A stretch of DNA of 13,947 nucleotides. Source: Spirochaetaceae bacterium (GTDB lineage: Bacteria; Spirochaetota; Spirochaetia; Treponematales; Breznakiellaceae). Location of the stretch: contig JAITHF010000257.1 in assembly GCA_031280115.1 (NCBI GenBank), positions 1-13,947 of the forward strand, given 5' to 3'. The notes under the pieces are model-generated. The model was not told the origin of the DNA. It worked only from the letters and a program-made list of their open reading frames with translations, and did not search any database. Below, piece after piece: positions 6,576-12,331 of the stretch (within the stretch, counting starts at the first letter, position 1; each line of letters begins with the position of its first letter). Both the position numbers and the translations under genes were made by a program.

Positions 6576-6609
6576 GGGGACAGGATAGTTTATTTTGTAT
6601 CCAAAATAA
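6576..6609 (+). repeat. 34-bp direct repeat, left copy flanking the small AT-rich gene
   Basis: It begins GGGGACAGGATAG and runs through the first TTTGTATCCAAA core. The 34 bases recur exactly at 7161-7194, with the AT-rich gene at 6811-7143 between them. The left half also begins array 1 at 6161. Confidence 0.85.
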
Positions 6610-6647
6610 GTTTTTTTGGTATCAAACAAAGTCACTTTGGTATCAAA
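6594..6647. repeat. array 2: three TTTG-N4-CAAA cores at 21-bp period
   Basis: Core guanines are at 6597, 6618 and 6639. Centres are TATC, GTAT and GTAT. The arms TTTG and CAAA are intact in all three. After the third core the sequence ACGCC leads into cassette DNA instead of the module segment that follows arrays 1 and 3. Confidence 0.85.
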
Positions 6648-6715
6648 CAAACGCCTGCACAACGGCAAATCCGGCTACGGCCCGTATTGCCCGATTTTTC
6701 AGGCGGTGGTGCCGT

Positions 6716-6735
6716 AACGTTCCGGCAGGAACGTT
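6716..6735. promoter_or_regulatory. 8-bp perfect hairpin upstream of the small gene
   Basis: AACGTTCC-GGCA-GGAACGTT, followed by TT. It could be an operator or a weak terminator ahead of the gene at 6811. Confidence 0.5.
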
Positions 6736-6759
6736 TTAAGCGGGGACAGGGCTTCGCCT

Positions 6760-6782
6760 CCCCGCCGGAAGTGCCGGCGGGG
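6760..6782. promoter_or_regulatory. 9-bp perfect GC hairpin just before the ribosome site of the small gene
   Basis: CCCCGCCGG and CCGGCGGGG enclose a 5-nt loop (AAGTG). The stem ends 28 nt before the ATG at 6811 and lies in its probable 5' leader, where it could affect translation or mRNA stability. It is also close to a GGGGACAG word at 6742. Confidence 0.5.
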
Positions 6783-6810
6783 ACGTTGCAGGGAGAAAGG
6801 AGGAGAAAAA

Positions 6811-7143
6811 ATGAACAACAAAGCATTACTGGACGAATTGTATAAAATTGGAAAATTGCCCTCAGATAATGATGATGTTGATGATTTTCCATTTGATGAT
6901 TTTCATAACTATTTAAAACAAATAAAGCCGCCCCTTGACTATGAAACGGTAATACGGCTAATAAATCTATCGCCGCCAGTAGACACGGGAGCCTTTGGAG
7001 TGGAATCGACCTTAGTTCATTTGATTGAAAAGTATGAAAATTATTTTGATGATTTTCAAAAATTAATGGACAATACGGAAGAAGGAGAGGTAAAAAATAT
7101 GTTAAGGGAAAGAATGAAAAATTATTTGGAGCATAATAAATAA
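6811..7143 (+). CDS. AT-rich small protein, possible Imm30-like immunity protein
   Basis: A 110-residue acidic, probably helical protein with no signal peptide or membrane segment. ATG 6811 has a strong purine-rich ribosome site (AGGAGG with preceding GAAAGG). Base composition is much richer in A and T than the neighbouring genes, and the gene sits between perfect 34-bp direct repeats, so it looks like acquired DNA. The central motif DTGAFGVESTLVHLIEKYE (residues 58-76) recalls the VHLIE-type motif of small immunity proteins such as Imm30 in polymorphic-toxin systems; this is from memory of the family and is weak. No toxin or other gene accompanies it. It could be an orphan immunity gene protecting against a neighbour's toxin, or an unrelated conserved hypothetical. 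That it is a real gene is much surer than the family call. Confidence 0.75.
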   Translation: MNNKALLDELYKIGKLPSDNDDVDDFPFDDFHNYLKQIKPPLDYETVIRLINLSPPVDTGAFGVESTLVHLIEKYENYFDDFQKLMDNTEEGEVKNMLRERMKNYLEHNK

Positions 7144-7160
7144 AAAATGCTGGCAGAGGC

Positions 7161-7194
7161 GGGGACAGGATAGTTTATTTTGTATCCAAAATAA
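7161..7194 (+). repeat. 34-bp direct repeat, right copy
   Basis: Exact match to 6576-6609, 585 bp downstream. It begins 17 nt after the stop codon of the small AT-rich gene. Confidence 0.85.
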
Positions 7195-7212
7195 AGTTGG
7201 TTTGTATCCAAA
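7179..7212. repeat. array 3: two TTTGTATCCAAA cores
   Basis: Core guanines are at 7182 and 7204, a 22-bp step, one base longer than in arrays 1 and 2. Both centres are TATC. Confidence 0.8.
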
Positions 7213-7216
7213 ATAA

Positions 7217-7441
7217 CGCCCACCGGAGCCGCAGGCGGAAGGGCGCGGCGCAGGAAGCCTTTAGGGGTTGGTTTGGAGGGCAGGGCGCTGCTGTTTCAGC
7301 AGCCGCCGTTTGCGCTATGAGGCGCGAAACAGGAAGCGCCGGCAGCCTGCGGCTGTTTCAATAGTCGTCGTTTGCACAAAGAAGGCGCGAAACAGGAAGC
7401 GCCGGTAAAAAAGCCCCCAAAAACTCTTCTAAAGAGGGGGC
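7217..7441. repeat. composite repeat module, copy C (partial)
   Basis: It contains the 38-bp segment shared with copy B (7217-7254), CCTTTAG, a GCTGCTG-TTT-CAGCAGC hairpin (7287-7303), GGCGC-n10-GCGCC hairpins at 7321-7340 and 7384-7403, CAGCC-TGC-GGCTG (7343-7355), and a terminator variant. It lacks the TCATTAT palindrome and a following array. No credible gene lies in 7144-7470. Confidence 0.8.
7407..7441 (-). terminator. intrinsic terminator for the ABC ATPase gene
   Basis: On the minus strand GCCCCC pairs with GGGGGC (7436-7441 with 7413-7418), an inner CTCTT/AAGAG stem stacks inside, and TTTTTT follows. It starts 30 nt after the ATPase stop. It is the same element as those at 6091 and 6505, but with a C-rich stem in which both arms changed together. 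Confidence 0.75.
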
Positions 7442-7470
7442 GTCAAAGGCAGGGGTACTCCCGCAGGCTT

Positions 7471-8229
7471 TTAGGGGGAAGAAAAAAAGCGTTTAAGAAA
7501 GGTTTTGGTACGTTCCTGCCGAGGGTTTTCGATAACTTCAAAAGCGGGCCCTTCTTCGATAAAAACGCCGCCGTCCATAAACAGCACCCGGTCCGCCACT
7601 TCCCGGGCAAACGCCATTTCATGGGTTACGATGACCATAGTCATCTTTTCTGCTGCCAGGTCCCGAATAACTTTAAGGATTTCGCCGGTAAGCTCCGGGT
7701 CCAGGGCGCTTGTGGGCTCATCAAAGAAAAGCACCTCCGGTTCCAGCGCCAGTGCGCGGGCAATAGAGATCCGCTGCTGCTGGCCGCCGGACAGCTCCCA
7801 GGGGTACGACAGGGCCTTTTCCGCAAGCCCCATCTTTTTAAGCAGTTCCCGCGCCCGTTCTTCGGCCTCCGGCTTTTTGCGCCTGAGCACCCGCCGCTGG
7901 GCTTCGGTAATGTTCTGTAAACAGGAAAAATGGGGAAAGAGGTTAAAGTTCTGGAACACCAGCCCCATTTTAAGGCGCAGCCGGCGCAGAACCTCCGGTT
8001 CCGCGTACACCCCGTCCTTGACCATGACCATATTCGCAAGAGTGATGGTGCCGCGGTCAACCGGCTCAAGGTGGGTTACGGCCCGCAAAAGAGTTGACTT
8101 GCCGGAGCCGGAGGGCCCGATAATTGCCACCACCTCCCCTTGCCCCACGGTAAACGAGAGGTCTTTAAGCACCGGCAGTTTCCCGTAGGATTTGCAGAGG
8201 CCCGCGGCGTTGATAATTTCTATACACAT
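7471..8229 (-). CDS. polar amino acid ABC transporter ATP-binding protein (GlnQ family)
   Basis: A 252-residue ATPase that would power amino acid uptake from the cytoplasmic face of a permease. Visible motifs are Walker A GPSGSGKST (38-46), Q-loop Q93, signature LSGGQ (146-150), Walker B VLFFDEP (166-172), D-loop SALD (174-177) and switch H203. The family assignment rests on full-length similarity to GlnQ/HisP-type proteins (for example the TLLRAVTHLEPVDRG start of the helical region). ATG 8229 is chosen; an in-frame GTG at 8256 would add nine residues, and neither has an ideally spaced ribosome site. There is no permease or substrate-binding gene on either side, so its partners must be encoded elsewhere. 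It is divergent from the sigma-factor gene. Confidence 0.9.
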   Translation of the reverse strand: MCIEIINAAGLCKSYGKLPVLKDLSFTVGQGEVVAIIGPSGSGKSTLLRAVTHLEPVDRGTITLANMVMVKDGVYAEPEVLRRLRLKMGLVFQNFNLFPHFSCLQNITEAQRRVLRRKKPEAEERARELLKKMGLAEKALSYPWELSGGQQQRISIARALALEPEVLFFDEPTSALDPELTGEILKVIRDLAAEKMTMVIVTHEMAFAREVADRVLFMDGGVFIEEGPAFEVIENPRQERTKTFLKRFFSSP

Positions 8230-8341
8230 AACTAAATACGATATTTCCCTTGGCACAGCCTACTTTGAAACAGCGCCGCTGTGCAAGAGCCTGCGGAAGC
8301 GGTAAAAAAGAATCGTATTATCCCCTGATAACCGGCACTTA

Positions 8342-8356
8342 GTATCAAAATGATAC
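8342..8356. promoter_or_regulatory. palindrome GTATCA-AAA-TGATAC, candidate activator site
   Basis: A perfect 6-bp inverted repeat about 150 bp upstream of the sigma-54 promoter at 8493, a usual distance for an enhancer-binding protein. It also lies 113 bp upstream of the divergent ATPase start, so either gene could be the target. The rest of the 333-nt divergent gap (8230-8562) shows only AT-rich sequence and an ACAGC/GCTGT hairpin near 8271. Confidence 0.4.
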
Positions 8357-8492
8357 ACTTTTAAGCCTGTTTTTAAAAAGCGTGTCATTATGCGCCTTTT
8401 TATGCGGAAACAAGAGGAGGCTGGAACCGCCCTCAGAGAGCAATTCTTTATTTTATACTGGTTTAGGGGCCTTAACGCGGCGTTTTCGGTAA

Positions 8493-8510
8493 TTGGCATG
8501 ATTTTTGCAT
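8493..8510 (+). promoter_or_regulatory. sigma-54 (-24/-12) promoter of the sigma-factor gene
   Basis: TTGGCATG-ATTT-TTGCAT: GG at 8495-8496 and GC at 8507-8508 are separated by exactly 10 bp, with TTGCA at the -12 element. This matches the consensus TGGCACG-N4-TTGCW with one change. Transcription would start near 8520, giving a leader of about 43 nt before the ATG at 8563. Confidence 0.8.
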
Positions 8511-8562
8511 GATACATACTATAAGGAAACGATCGTATATTTTTTAGTAAGGAGTGCGTATA

Positions 8563-9438
8563 ATGTCAAGCATGAAAGCAAAGAAGAGGACTGAAGAAAC
8601 GTATACTTCCGATGAGAATATTCTATCAATGTATCTCAAGGAAATAAACAGAATACCGCTTTTGGAAAAAGAAGAGGAAGTCCGTACCGCCCGGGCCGCG
8701 GCCCAGGGAGACAAAGCGGCGCAGGATAAACTGGTAAACGCGAACCTTCGGTTTGTGGTCAATGTGGCCAAGAAATATCAAGGCCAGGGGCTTCCGCTCC
8801 TTGATCTTATAAGCGAAGGCAATATAGGGCTGCTCAACGCTATCGAGCGCTACGACGCTGACAAGGGATACCATTTTATTTCTTACGCCGTGTGGTGGAT
8901 ACGGCAGTCTATCCTCAAGGCGATTTGCGAGAAATCCCGCATGATACGCCTGCCGCTTAACCGGGCCAATGAGCTTGTGCAGATTGAGAAAGCCCGGAAA
9001 CTGGTGCAGGACGCCCAGGGAGTTGAAACGGAAATCAACGAGATAGCCAGGCTTTTGGATATGGACGCGGCCCATGTGGATGATCTTATCAATATAAGCC
9101 GCGATTTGGTGTCCCTTGAAAATCCGGTGTACGCGGAAAAAGATTCGTCCCTCTTGGGGGACTTTATTGAGGATGAGAGCTACATCGCCCCGGACGAACA
9201 AGCCCTGCGGAGCGCCTTGCAGGATGACATCGAGCTGGTGCTGCAAACCCTGAACCCCAAAGAGGCGGCCATTATCCGCTACCGTTTCGGCTTGGGGAAC
9301 AATGTGCCCATGTCCCTTAAAGAAATCGGCAACCGGTTTAATCTGACCAAAGAACGGATCCGCCAAATTGAAAAGAAAGCCCTCAAACGGCTCCAGCACC
9401 CTTCGCGCCAGCAGCTTCTGGAAAGCTATGTTGCCTAA
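8563..9438 (+). CDS. RpoS/RpoD-like alternative sigma-70 factor (group 2)
   Basis: A 291-residue sigma factor that directs RNA polymerase to a set of promoters. Region 1.2 spans about 18-45. Region 2 spans about 58-125, with DLISEGNIGL (81-90) and YAVWWIRQSILKA (108-120). Region 3 follows at about 133-205. Region 4, about 225-285, carries the helix-turn-helix LTKERIRQIEKKALKRL (261-277). The long region 1.1 and non-conserved insertion of a housekeeping RpoD are missing, so it is a group 2 factor of RpoS size. ATG 8563 is preferred to an upstream in-frame GTG (8554) because AAGGAG ends 8 nt before it and overlaps the GTG. It is preceded by a textbook sigma-54 promoter, so RpoN and an activator probably control it. 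Calling it RpoS by orthology is not proven. Confidence 0.9.
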   Translation: MSSMKAKKRTEETYTSDENILSMYLKEINRIPLLEKEEEVRTARAAAQGDKAAQDKLVNANLRFVVNVAKKYQGQGLPLLDLISEGNIGLLNAIERYDADKGYHFISYAVWWIRQSILKAICEKSRMIRLPLNRANELVQIEKARKLVQDAQGVETEINEIARLLDMDAAHVDDLINISRDLVSLENPVYAEKDSSLLGDFIEDESYIAPDEQALRSALQDDIELVLQTLNPKEAAIIRYRFGLGNNVPMSLKEIGNRFNLTKERIRQIEKKALKRLQHPSRQQLLESYVA

Positions 9439-9457
9439 CGGATAACAGCGCGGCCAG

Positions 9458-9883
9458 TCAGATTGGCGTTGTTGCAGACTGCTCCGGCGCCGCAAGGTGC
9501 TCGGCAAGCAGTTTTTTTTTGTCTTCAGGAATAGGCGTGGTTGCTTTGCGGATAAAATCGTAATGCACCACCACCGCGCTTCCCTTGACGCAGATTCGCC
9601 CCTCCTGCCGGGCTTCATGGCAGACCGTGAACGATTTGGAACCGATACGGCTTATGGCCGTGCGGATTTCCACGTCATACTGAAAAAAGAGTTCCCCCAC
9701 AAAATCATAGTCAGTATGCGCCATGATAAGGGTCCAGCGATCGTGGGAAAGGTTGAGGTCCGGTTCAAAGAACCGGAATATGGGGTTGCGCCCCAGCTCG
9801 AACCAGCCCGCCAGAACCGTGTTGTTGATATGGCCAAGTCCGTCTATATCGCCGAACCTCGGGCTTACTGTGATGATAAACAT
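9458..9883 (-). CDS. hotdog-fold acyl-CoA thioesterase (4HBT/YbgC type)
   Basis: A 141-residue protein that probably hydrolyses acyl-CoA or acyl-ACP thioesters in the cytoplasm. The motif FGDIDGLGHINN (10-21) fits the YbgC/4HBT signature, with D14 as the likely catalytic aspartate. WFELGRNPIFRFF (27-39) continues the long hotdog helix, and the rest is a beta-rich sheet with CHEARQEGRICVKG at about residues 88-101. The length is normal. It converges on the sigma-factor gene, with 19 nt between stops. ATG 9883 has no Shine-Dalgarno sequence, and a -10-like TATACT lies 6 nt upstream, suggesting a leaderless transcript. The natural acyl substrate is unknown. Confidence 0.85.
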   Translation of the reverse strand: MFIITVSPRFGDIDGLGHINNTVLAGWFELGRNPIFRFFEPDLNLSHDRWTLIMAHTDYDFVGELFFQYDVEIRTAISRIGSKSFTVCHEARQEGRICVKGSAVVVHYDFIRKATTPIPEDKKKLLAEHLAAPEQSATTPI

Positions 9884-9889
9884 AGTATC

Positions 9890-9918
9890 AGTATATCAAA
9901 CCTGCCGGCTGGTTTAAA
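9890..9918 (-). promoter_or_regulatory. sigma-70-type promoter giving a probable leaderless mRNA
   Basis: On the minus strand TTTAAA (9918-9913) and TATACT (9895-9890) are 17 nt apart; they match 4/6 and 5/6 of the consensus. The thioesterase ATG begins 7 nt after the -10 box, so transcription would start at or next to it. Confidence 0.5.
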
Positions 9919-10010
9919 GTGTCCGGCGCCGTCTTCCCTGCCGCAGGCGAATCAAATCCGCGCGCCCGCGCTGTATACCGGTTATATTCCCGAAACCTAG
10001 GAGGTTTTTT

Positions 10011-11057
10011 ATGGGTATCCTGTTTTACCGCGCACCGGCGGTGAGGGCTGTACGGCGCGCCGCGTTTTTGGCGCCAGCGCTTTTGCCCCTTGCCTGTGCA
10101 GGGGCGCTGGTTCTGTTTTCAGCCGGATGTAAGGATCCAGCGGAAGATTATTCTGGAAAAGAAGCGCCTGCCGCGCTGCCGTCCCAGCCTGCCGCGCCGT
10201 CTGCGCCTGTTGACCCGCCGTCCCAGCCCGCCGCGCCGCCGTCCCAGCCTGCCGCGCCGTCCGCGCCTGTTGACCCGCCGTCCCAGCCTGCTGCGCTGCC
10301 GCCCCAGCCCGCTGACCCGCCGTCCCAGCCTGCCGCGCCGCCGTCCGCGCCTGCCGCGCCGCCGTCCGCGCCGCCACATGAGGCCGATTGGCCGGATATG
10401 CCGCCGCTTCCCTCAGGGGAATGGAAAACCGTAACAGATCTCGCGGATATAAGGGCCTACCTCAACAGCCGGCCTAGTATTCGCTATGATGATCCCCACT
10501 ACTTGATTAAAGTCAACGGCCTTAACCTTGGGGACAGCAGCAGCTTCAAGGCGCTTTATGATACGCTGAGTAGATATGCGGTTCTTGACCTCACCGAAAG
10601 CACTGGTACTGAGATTCCCTTTATTTCTCCGGGTTCGTCGCCCGGAAATAGAATGAAACTCTCCGCTGTGTTCCTGCCTGATTCAATAACCGTCATTCAA
10701 GCAAGAGCGTTTGAGGGCTTTAGCTCGTTAAAAACCATCGCCATGCCCGGGGTAACGCACATAGAATCGTCCGCTTTCAACGGTTTAAACGGGCTTGAAA
10801 CCGTGTATATGCCCTCGGTTACGGCTATCGGTGACAACGCCTTCTCTTTTTGCAGCAAACTGCAATCGATTGTTTTGGGGCCTGAGCCCCCTGCTTTGGG
10901 GCAAGACGTGTTTAAAAATTTTTACACAGGTCAAAACGATTTTGCGGTGTACATTCCCCCAGGATCCCTTGAACGGTACCGGAGCCACCCTGATTGGGCG
11001 GCCTATCCGGAGAGCAAATTCAAGTTCCGCCCCCTTTCCAGCGCCGCCGGCTTCTAA
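10011..11057 (+). CDS. proline-rich BspA-like leucine-rich-repeat lipoprotein
   Basis: A 348-residue predicted lipoprotein. A basic N-terminus and hydrophobic core (17-38) lead to a spirochaete-style relaxed lipobox LFSAGC, with C40 as the likely lipidated residue. Residues about 51-122 are a Pro/Ala/Ser-rich spacer built on PSQPAAP and PSAPVDP repeats, probably an extended stalk. A non-repeat segment follows (126-205). Four or so LRR_5 (BspA) repeats come next (about 210-300; for example ITVIQARAFEGFSSLKTIAMP), and a short C-terminal cap ends the protein. ATG 10011 has AGGAGG 6 nt upstream. BspA-like proteins of spirochaetes and Bacteroidetes are surface proteins often tied to adhesion; the ligand here is unknown. 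The next gene encodes another LRR_5 protein on the same strand, 116 nt downstream. Confidence 0.85.
   Translation: MGILFYRAPAVRAVRRAAFLAPALLPLACAGALVLFSAGCKDPAEDYSGKEAPAALPSQPAAPSAPVDPPSQPAAPPSQPAAPSAPVDPPSQPAALPPQPADPPSQPAAPPSAPAAPPSAPPHEADWPDMPPLPSGEWKTVTDLADIRAYLNSRPSIRYDDPHYLIKVNGLNLGDSSSFKALYDTLSRYAVLDLTESTGTEIPFISPGSSPGNRMKLSAVFLPDSITVIQARAFEGFSSLKTIAMPGVTHIESSAFNGLNGLETVYMPSVTAIGDNAFSFCSKLQSIVLGPEPPALGQDVFKNFYTGQNDFAVYIPPGSLERYRSHPDWAAYPESKFKFRPLSSAAGF
10179..10376 (+). repeat. GC-rich coding tandem repeats for the proline stalk
   Basis: Units based on CCGTCCCAGCCTGCCGCG alternate with GCGCCTGTTGACCCG-type units. The near-identical blocks suggest length change by slippage or recombination. 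The repeats also create long antisense ORFs that are not genes. Confidence 0.8.
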
Positions 11058-11083
11058 TCTAAAGCGCGGCGCTCCCCATCGCG

Positions 11084-11143
11084 GCGGGCCTTGACCGGCC
11101 CGCTGGTTTGGGGCTGCCCTGAGAAAGCCCCCGCACCGGGGGC
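11084..11143 (+). terminator. two strong hairpins between the LRR genes
   Basis: GCGGGCC-TTGACC-GGCCCGC (11084-11103) and GCCCCC-GCACC-GGGGGC (11127-11143). Neither is followed by a T-run, so they may be attenuators or mRNA-processing or stability structures rather than full intrinsic terminators. The second lies 17 nt before the AAGGAG ribosome site of the next gene. Confidence 0.4.
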
Positions 11144-11173
11144 CTCTCACCAAGCAATAAAAGGAGTTGCGTT

Positions 11174-12082
11174 ATGTTCAAGAGCGGTATTTTTTCAGCG
11201 GCGTTGGTGTTGTTTGCTTTTTCTCTGTATGGACAACAAATGCCTTCTGGGGGTTCGAGCGCTGCACCGGTAATCGAAAGCCCCCAGACCCCGAAGATCA
11301 GCGATTTTGATATTCAGGGAAATGACGACGGCACCATGACCATCCTAAACTACAAAGGTCTGGCGAAAAACATTATTATACCGGAAAAGATCTTTAATAT
11401 GCCCGTAACCCGTATCAGGGAAGGCGCCTTTAAACAAAAAGGGCTTGTTGGGGCCGCTATTCCCAAGACCGTTACTTTTATCGGGGACGAGACTTTTTAT
11501 AACAATCAATTAACCGCCGTGACCCTGCCGGAGATCCTAGAATATATTGGGGACAGCGCGTTCGCAGGCAACATGCTGGGCAGCGTGGCCATACCATCAA
11601 AGGTTGCGGTCATTGGGAACAGCGCGTTCGCAAACAACAGGCTTACTGCTATTACGATCCCGAACAGCGTTACCTATATAGGAACAGAGGCTTTTAGGTC
11701 TAACCCGCTTACTGCGGTTACTATTGGATCAGGGGTTTTGTATATCGGCGCAGCTGCTTTTATTGCTTATGATAACGGCATAACAACCCTGACGTTAGGC
11801 TCCAACATCAGGTATATCGGCAGTGAGGCGTTCTATGACCATCGCGTTGCCAATTTGGTCATACCAAACAGCGTGGTGTATATTGGAACAAGAGGGTTTG
11901 GGCCGTTCTACGATAGTATGTTAAAATCTGTAACTATCGGTAAATACGTCATGCTTGAAGATGACAGGGCATTTGCTTCTGAAGTCGGCAACAATTTCGA
12001 CGGTATTTACAAAAACAACGACAAACTGGCCGGTAAATACGTCTTTGCCGACAACGCCTGGACCTTTACGCCCCGTCCCTGA
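11174..12082 (+). CDS. secreted BspA-like LRR_5 protein
   Basis: A 302-residue protein with a Sec signal peptide (hydrophobic 6-18, likely cut near SLYGQQ at 17-22) and no lipobox. After a short linker comes NDDGTMTILNYKG (50-62), the typical opening of this family. Eight or so LRR_5 repeats of the form ...TAITIPNSVTYIGTEAFRSN... follow (about 70-255). The end YKNNDKLAGKYVFADNAWTF (279-298) is the family's usual C-terminal cap. ATG 11174 has AAGGAG 7 nt upstream. It follows the LRR lipoprotein on the same strand and may share its transcript. Export to the periplasm or cell surface is expected; binding to host or neighbour surfaces is a family-level guess. Confidence 0.85.
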   Translation: MFKSGIFSAALVLFAFSLYGQQMPSGGSSAAPVIESPQTPKISDFDIQGNDDGTMTILNYKGLAKNIIIPEKIFNMPVTRIREGAFKQKGLVGAAIPKTVTFIGDETFYNNQLTAVTLPEILEYIGDSAFAGNMLGSVAIPSKVAVIGNSAFANNRLTAITIPNSVTYIGTEAFRSNPLTAVTIGSGVLYIGAAAFIAYDNGITTLTLGSNIRYIGSEAFYDHRVANLVIPNSVVYIGTRGFGPFYDSMLKSVTIGKYVMLEDDRAFASEVGNNFDGIYKNNDKLAGKYVFADNAWTFTPRP

Positions 12083-12190
12083 AAAAGCGTGAAAAAAACC
12101 CCCTAAACGCGCTTTGCCGCTGCCTAAGTGGCTTTGTTGGTTCCAAAATACCCCCATACATCCTTATTTATATAACGACTTATACGCGCC

Positions 12191-12212
12191 GCGCTTCGCT
12201 AGCGCTTTTTTT
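12191..12212 (+). terminator. intrinsic terminator after the LRR gene
   Basis: GCGCT-TCGCT-AGCGC followed by seven T residues. It lies about 110 nt after the LRR stop and before the convergent kinase gene. It adjoins the inverted repeat fragment that follows. Confidence 0.65.
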
Positions 12213-12230
12213 CTATGGGGGAGCCAGTTC

Positions 12231-12280
12231 CCCCAAACCCCCAACCAGCGGCTACCTGCATTGCGCCCTTCCGCCTGCGA
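12231..12280 (-). repeat. inverted, diverged fragment of the composite repeat module
   Basis: Read on the minus strand it contains CGCAGGCGGAAGGGCGC, then GCAGGTAGCC, then GGGGGTTTGGGGG, in the same order as 6333-6382. It lacks the 21-bp array. This shows that the module is dispersed and occurs in both orientations. Confidence 0.7.
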
Positions 12281-12331
12281 CGTCCGCTGAGGCGATCCTT
12301 GCACTTCAAACCTTGCCTGCCTTATGATGTT

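Larger units (their letters stand above)
6321..6650. repeat. composite intergenic repeat module, copy B
   Basis: It starts with a 38-bp segment (6321-6358) found exactly again at 7217-7254. CCTTTAG, CAGCC-TAA-GGCTG (6383-6395), GGCGC-n10-GCGCC (6423-6442), CAGCC-TCC-GGCTG (6442-6454) and a degenerate GCGAAACAGGAAGCGC (6485-6500) follow. The terminator-like hairpin, the TCATTAT palindrome and array 2 close it. The order matches copy A. Confidence 0.8.

Noticed and set aside
5984..7441. Integron attC sites, as known from Treponema denticola
   Set aside because: I could not find paired RYYYAAC/GTTRRRY core sites at the hairpin ends, and no integrase is in the window.
8246..8266. Second sigma-54-like TTGGCAC on the plus strand
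   Set aside because: There is no GC at the required 10-bp spacing after GG.
8626..9618. 330-codon minus-strand ORF opposite the sigma factor
   Set aside because: The plus-strand product has all sigma-70 regions, and the antisense product is composition-driven.
10009..10379. Long antisense ORFs rich in Arg/Ala opposite the lipoprotein
   Set aside because: They arise from the GC-rich proline repeat; codon pattern and homology support only the plus-strand gene.
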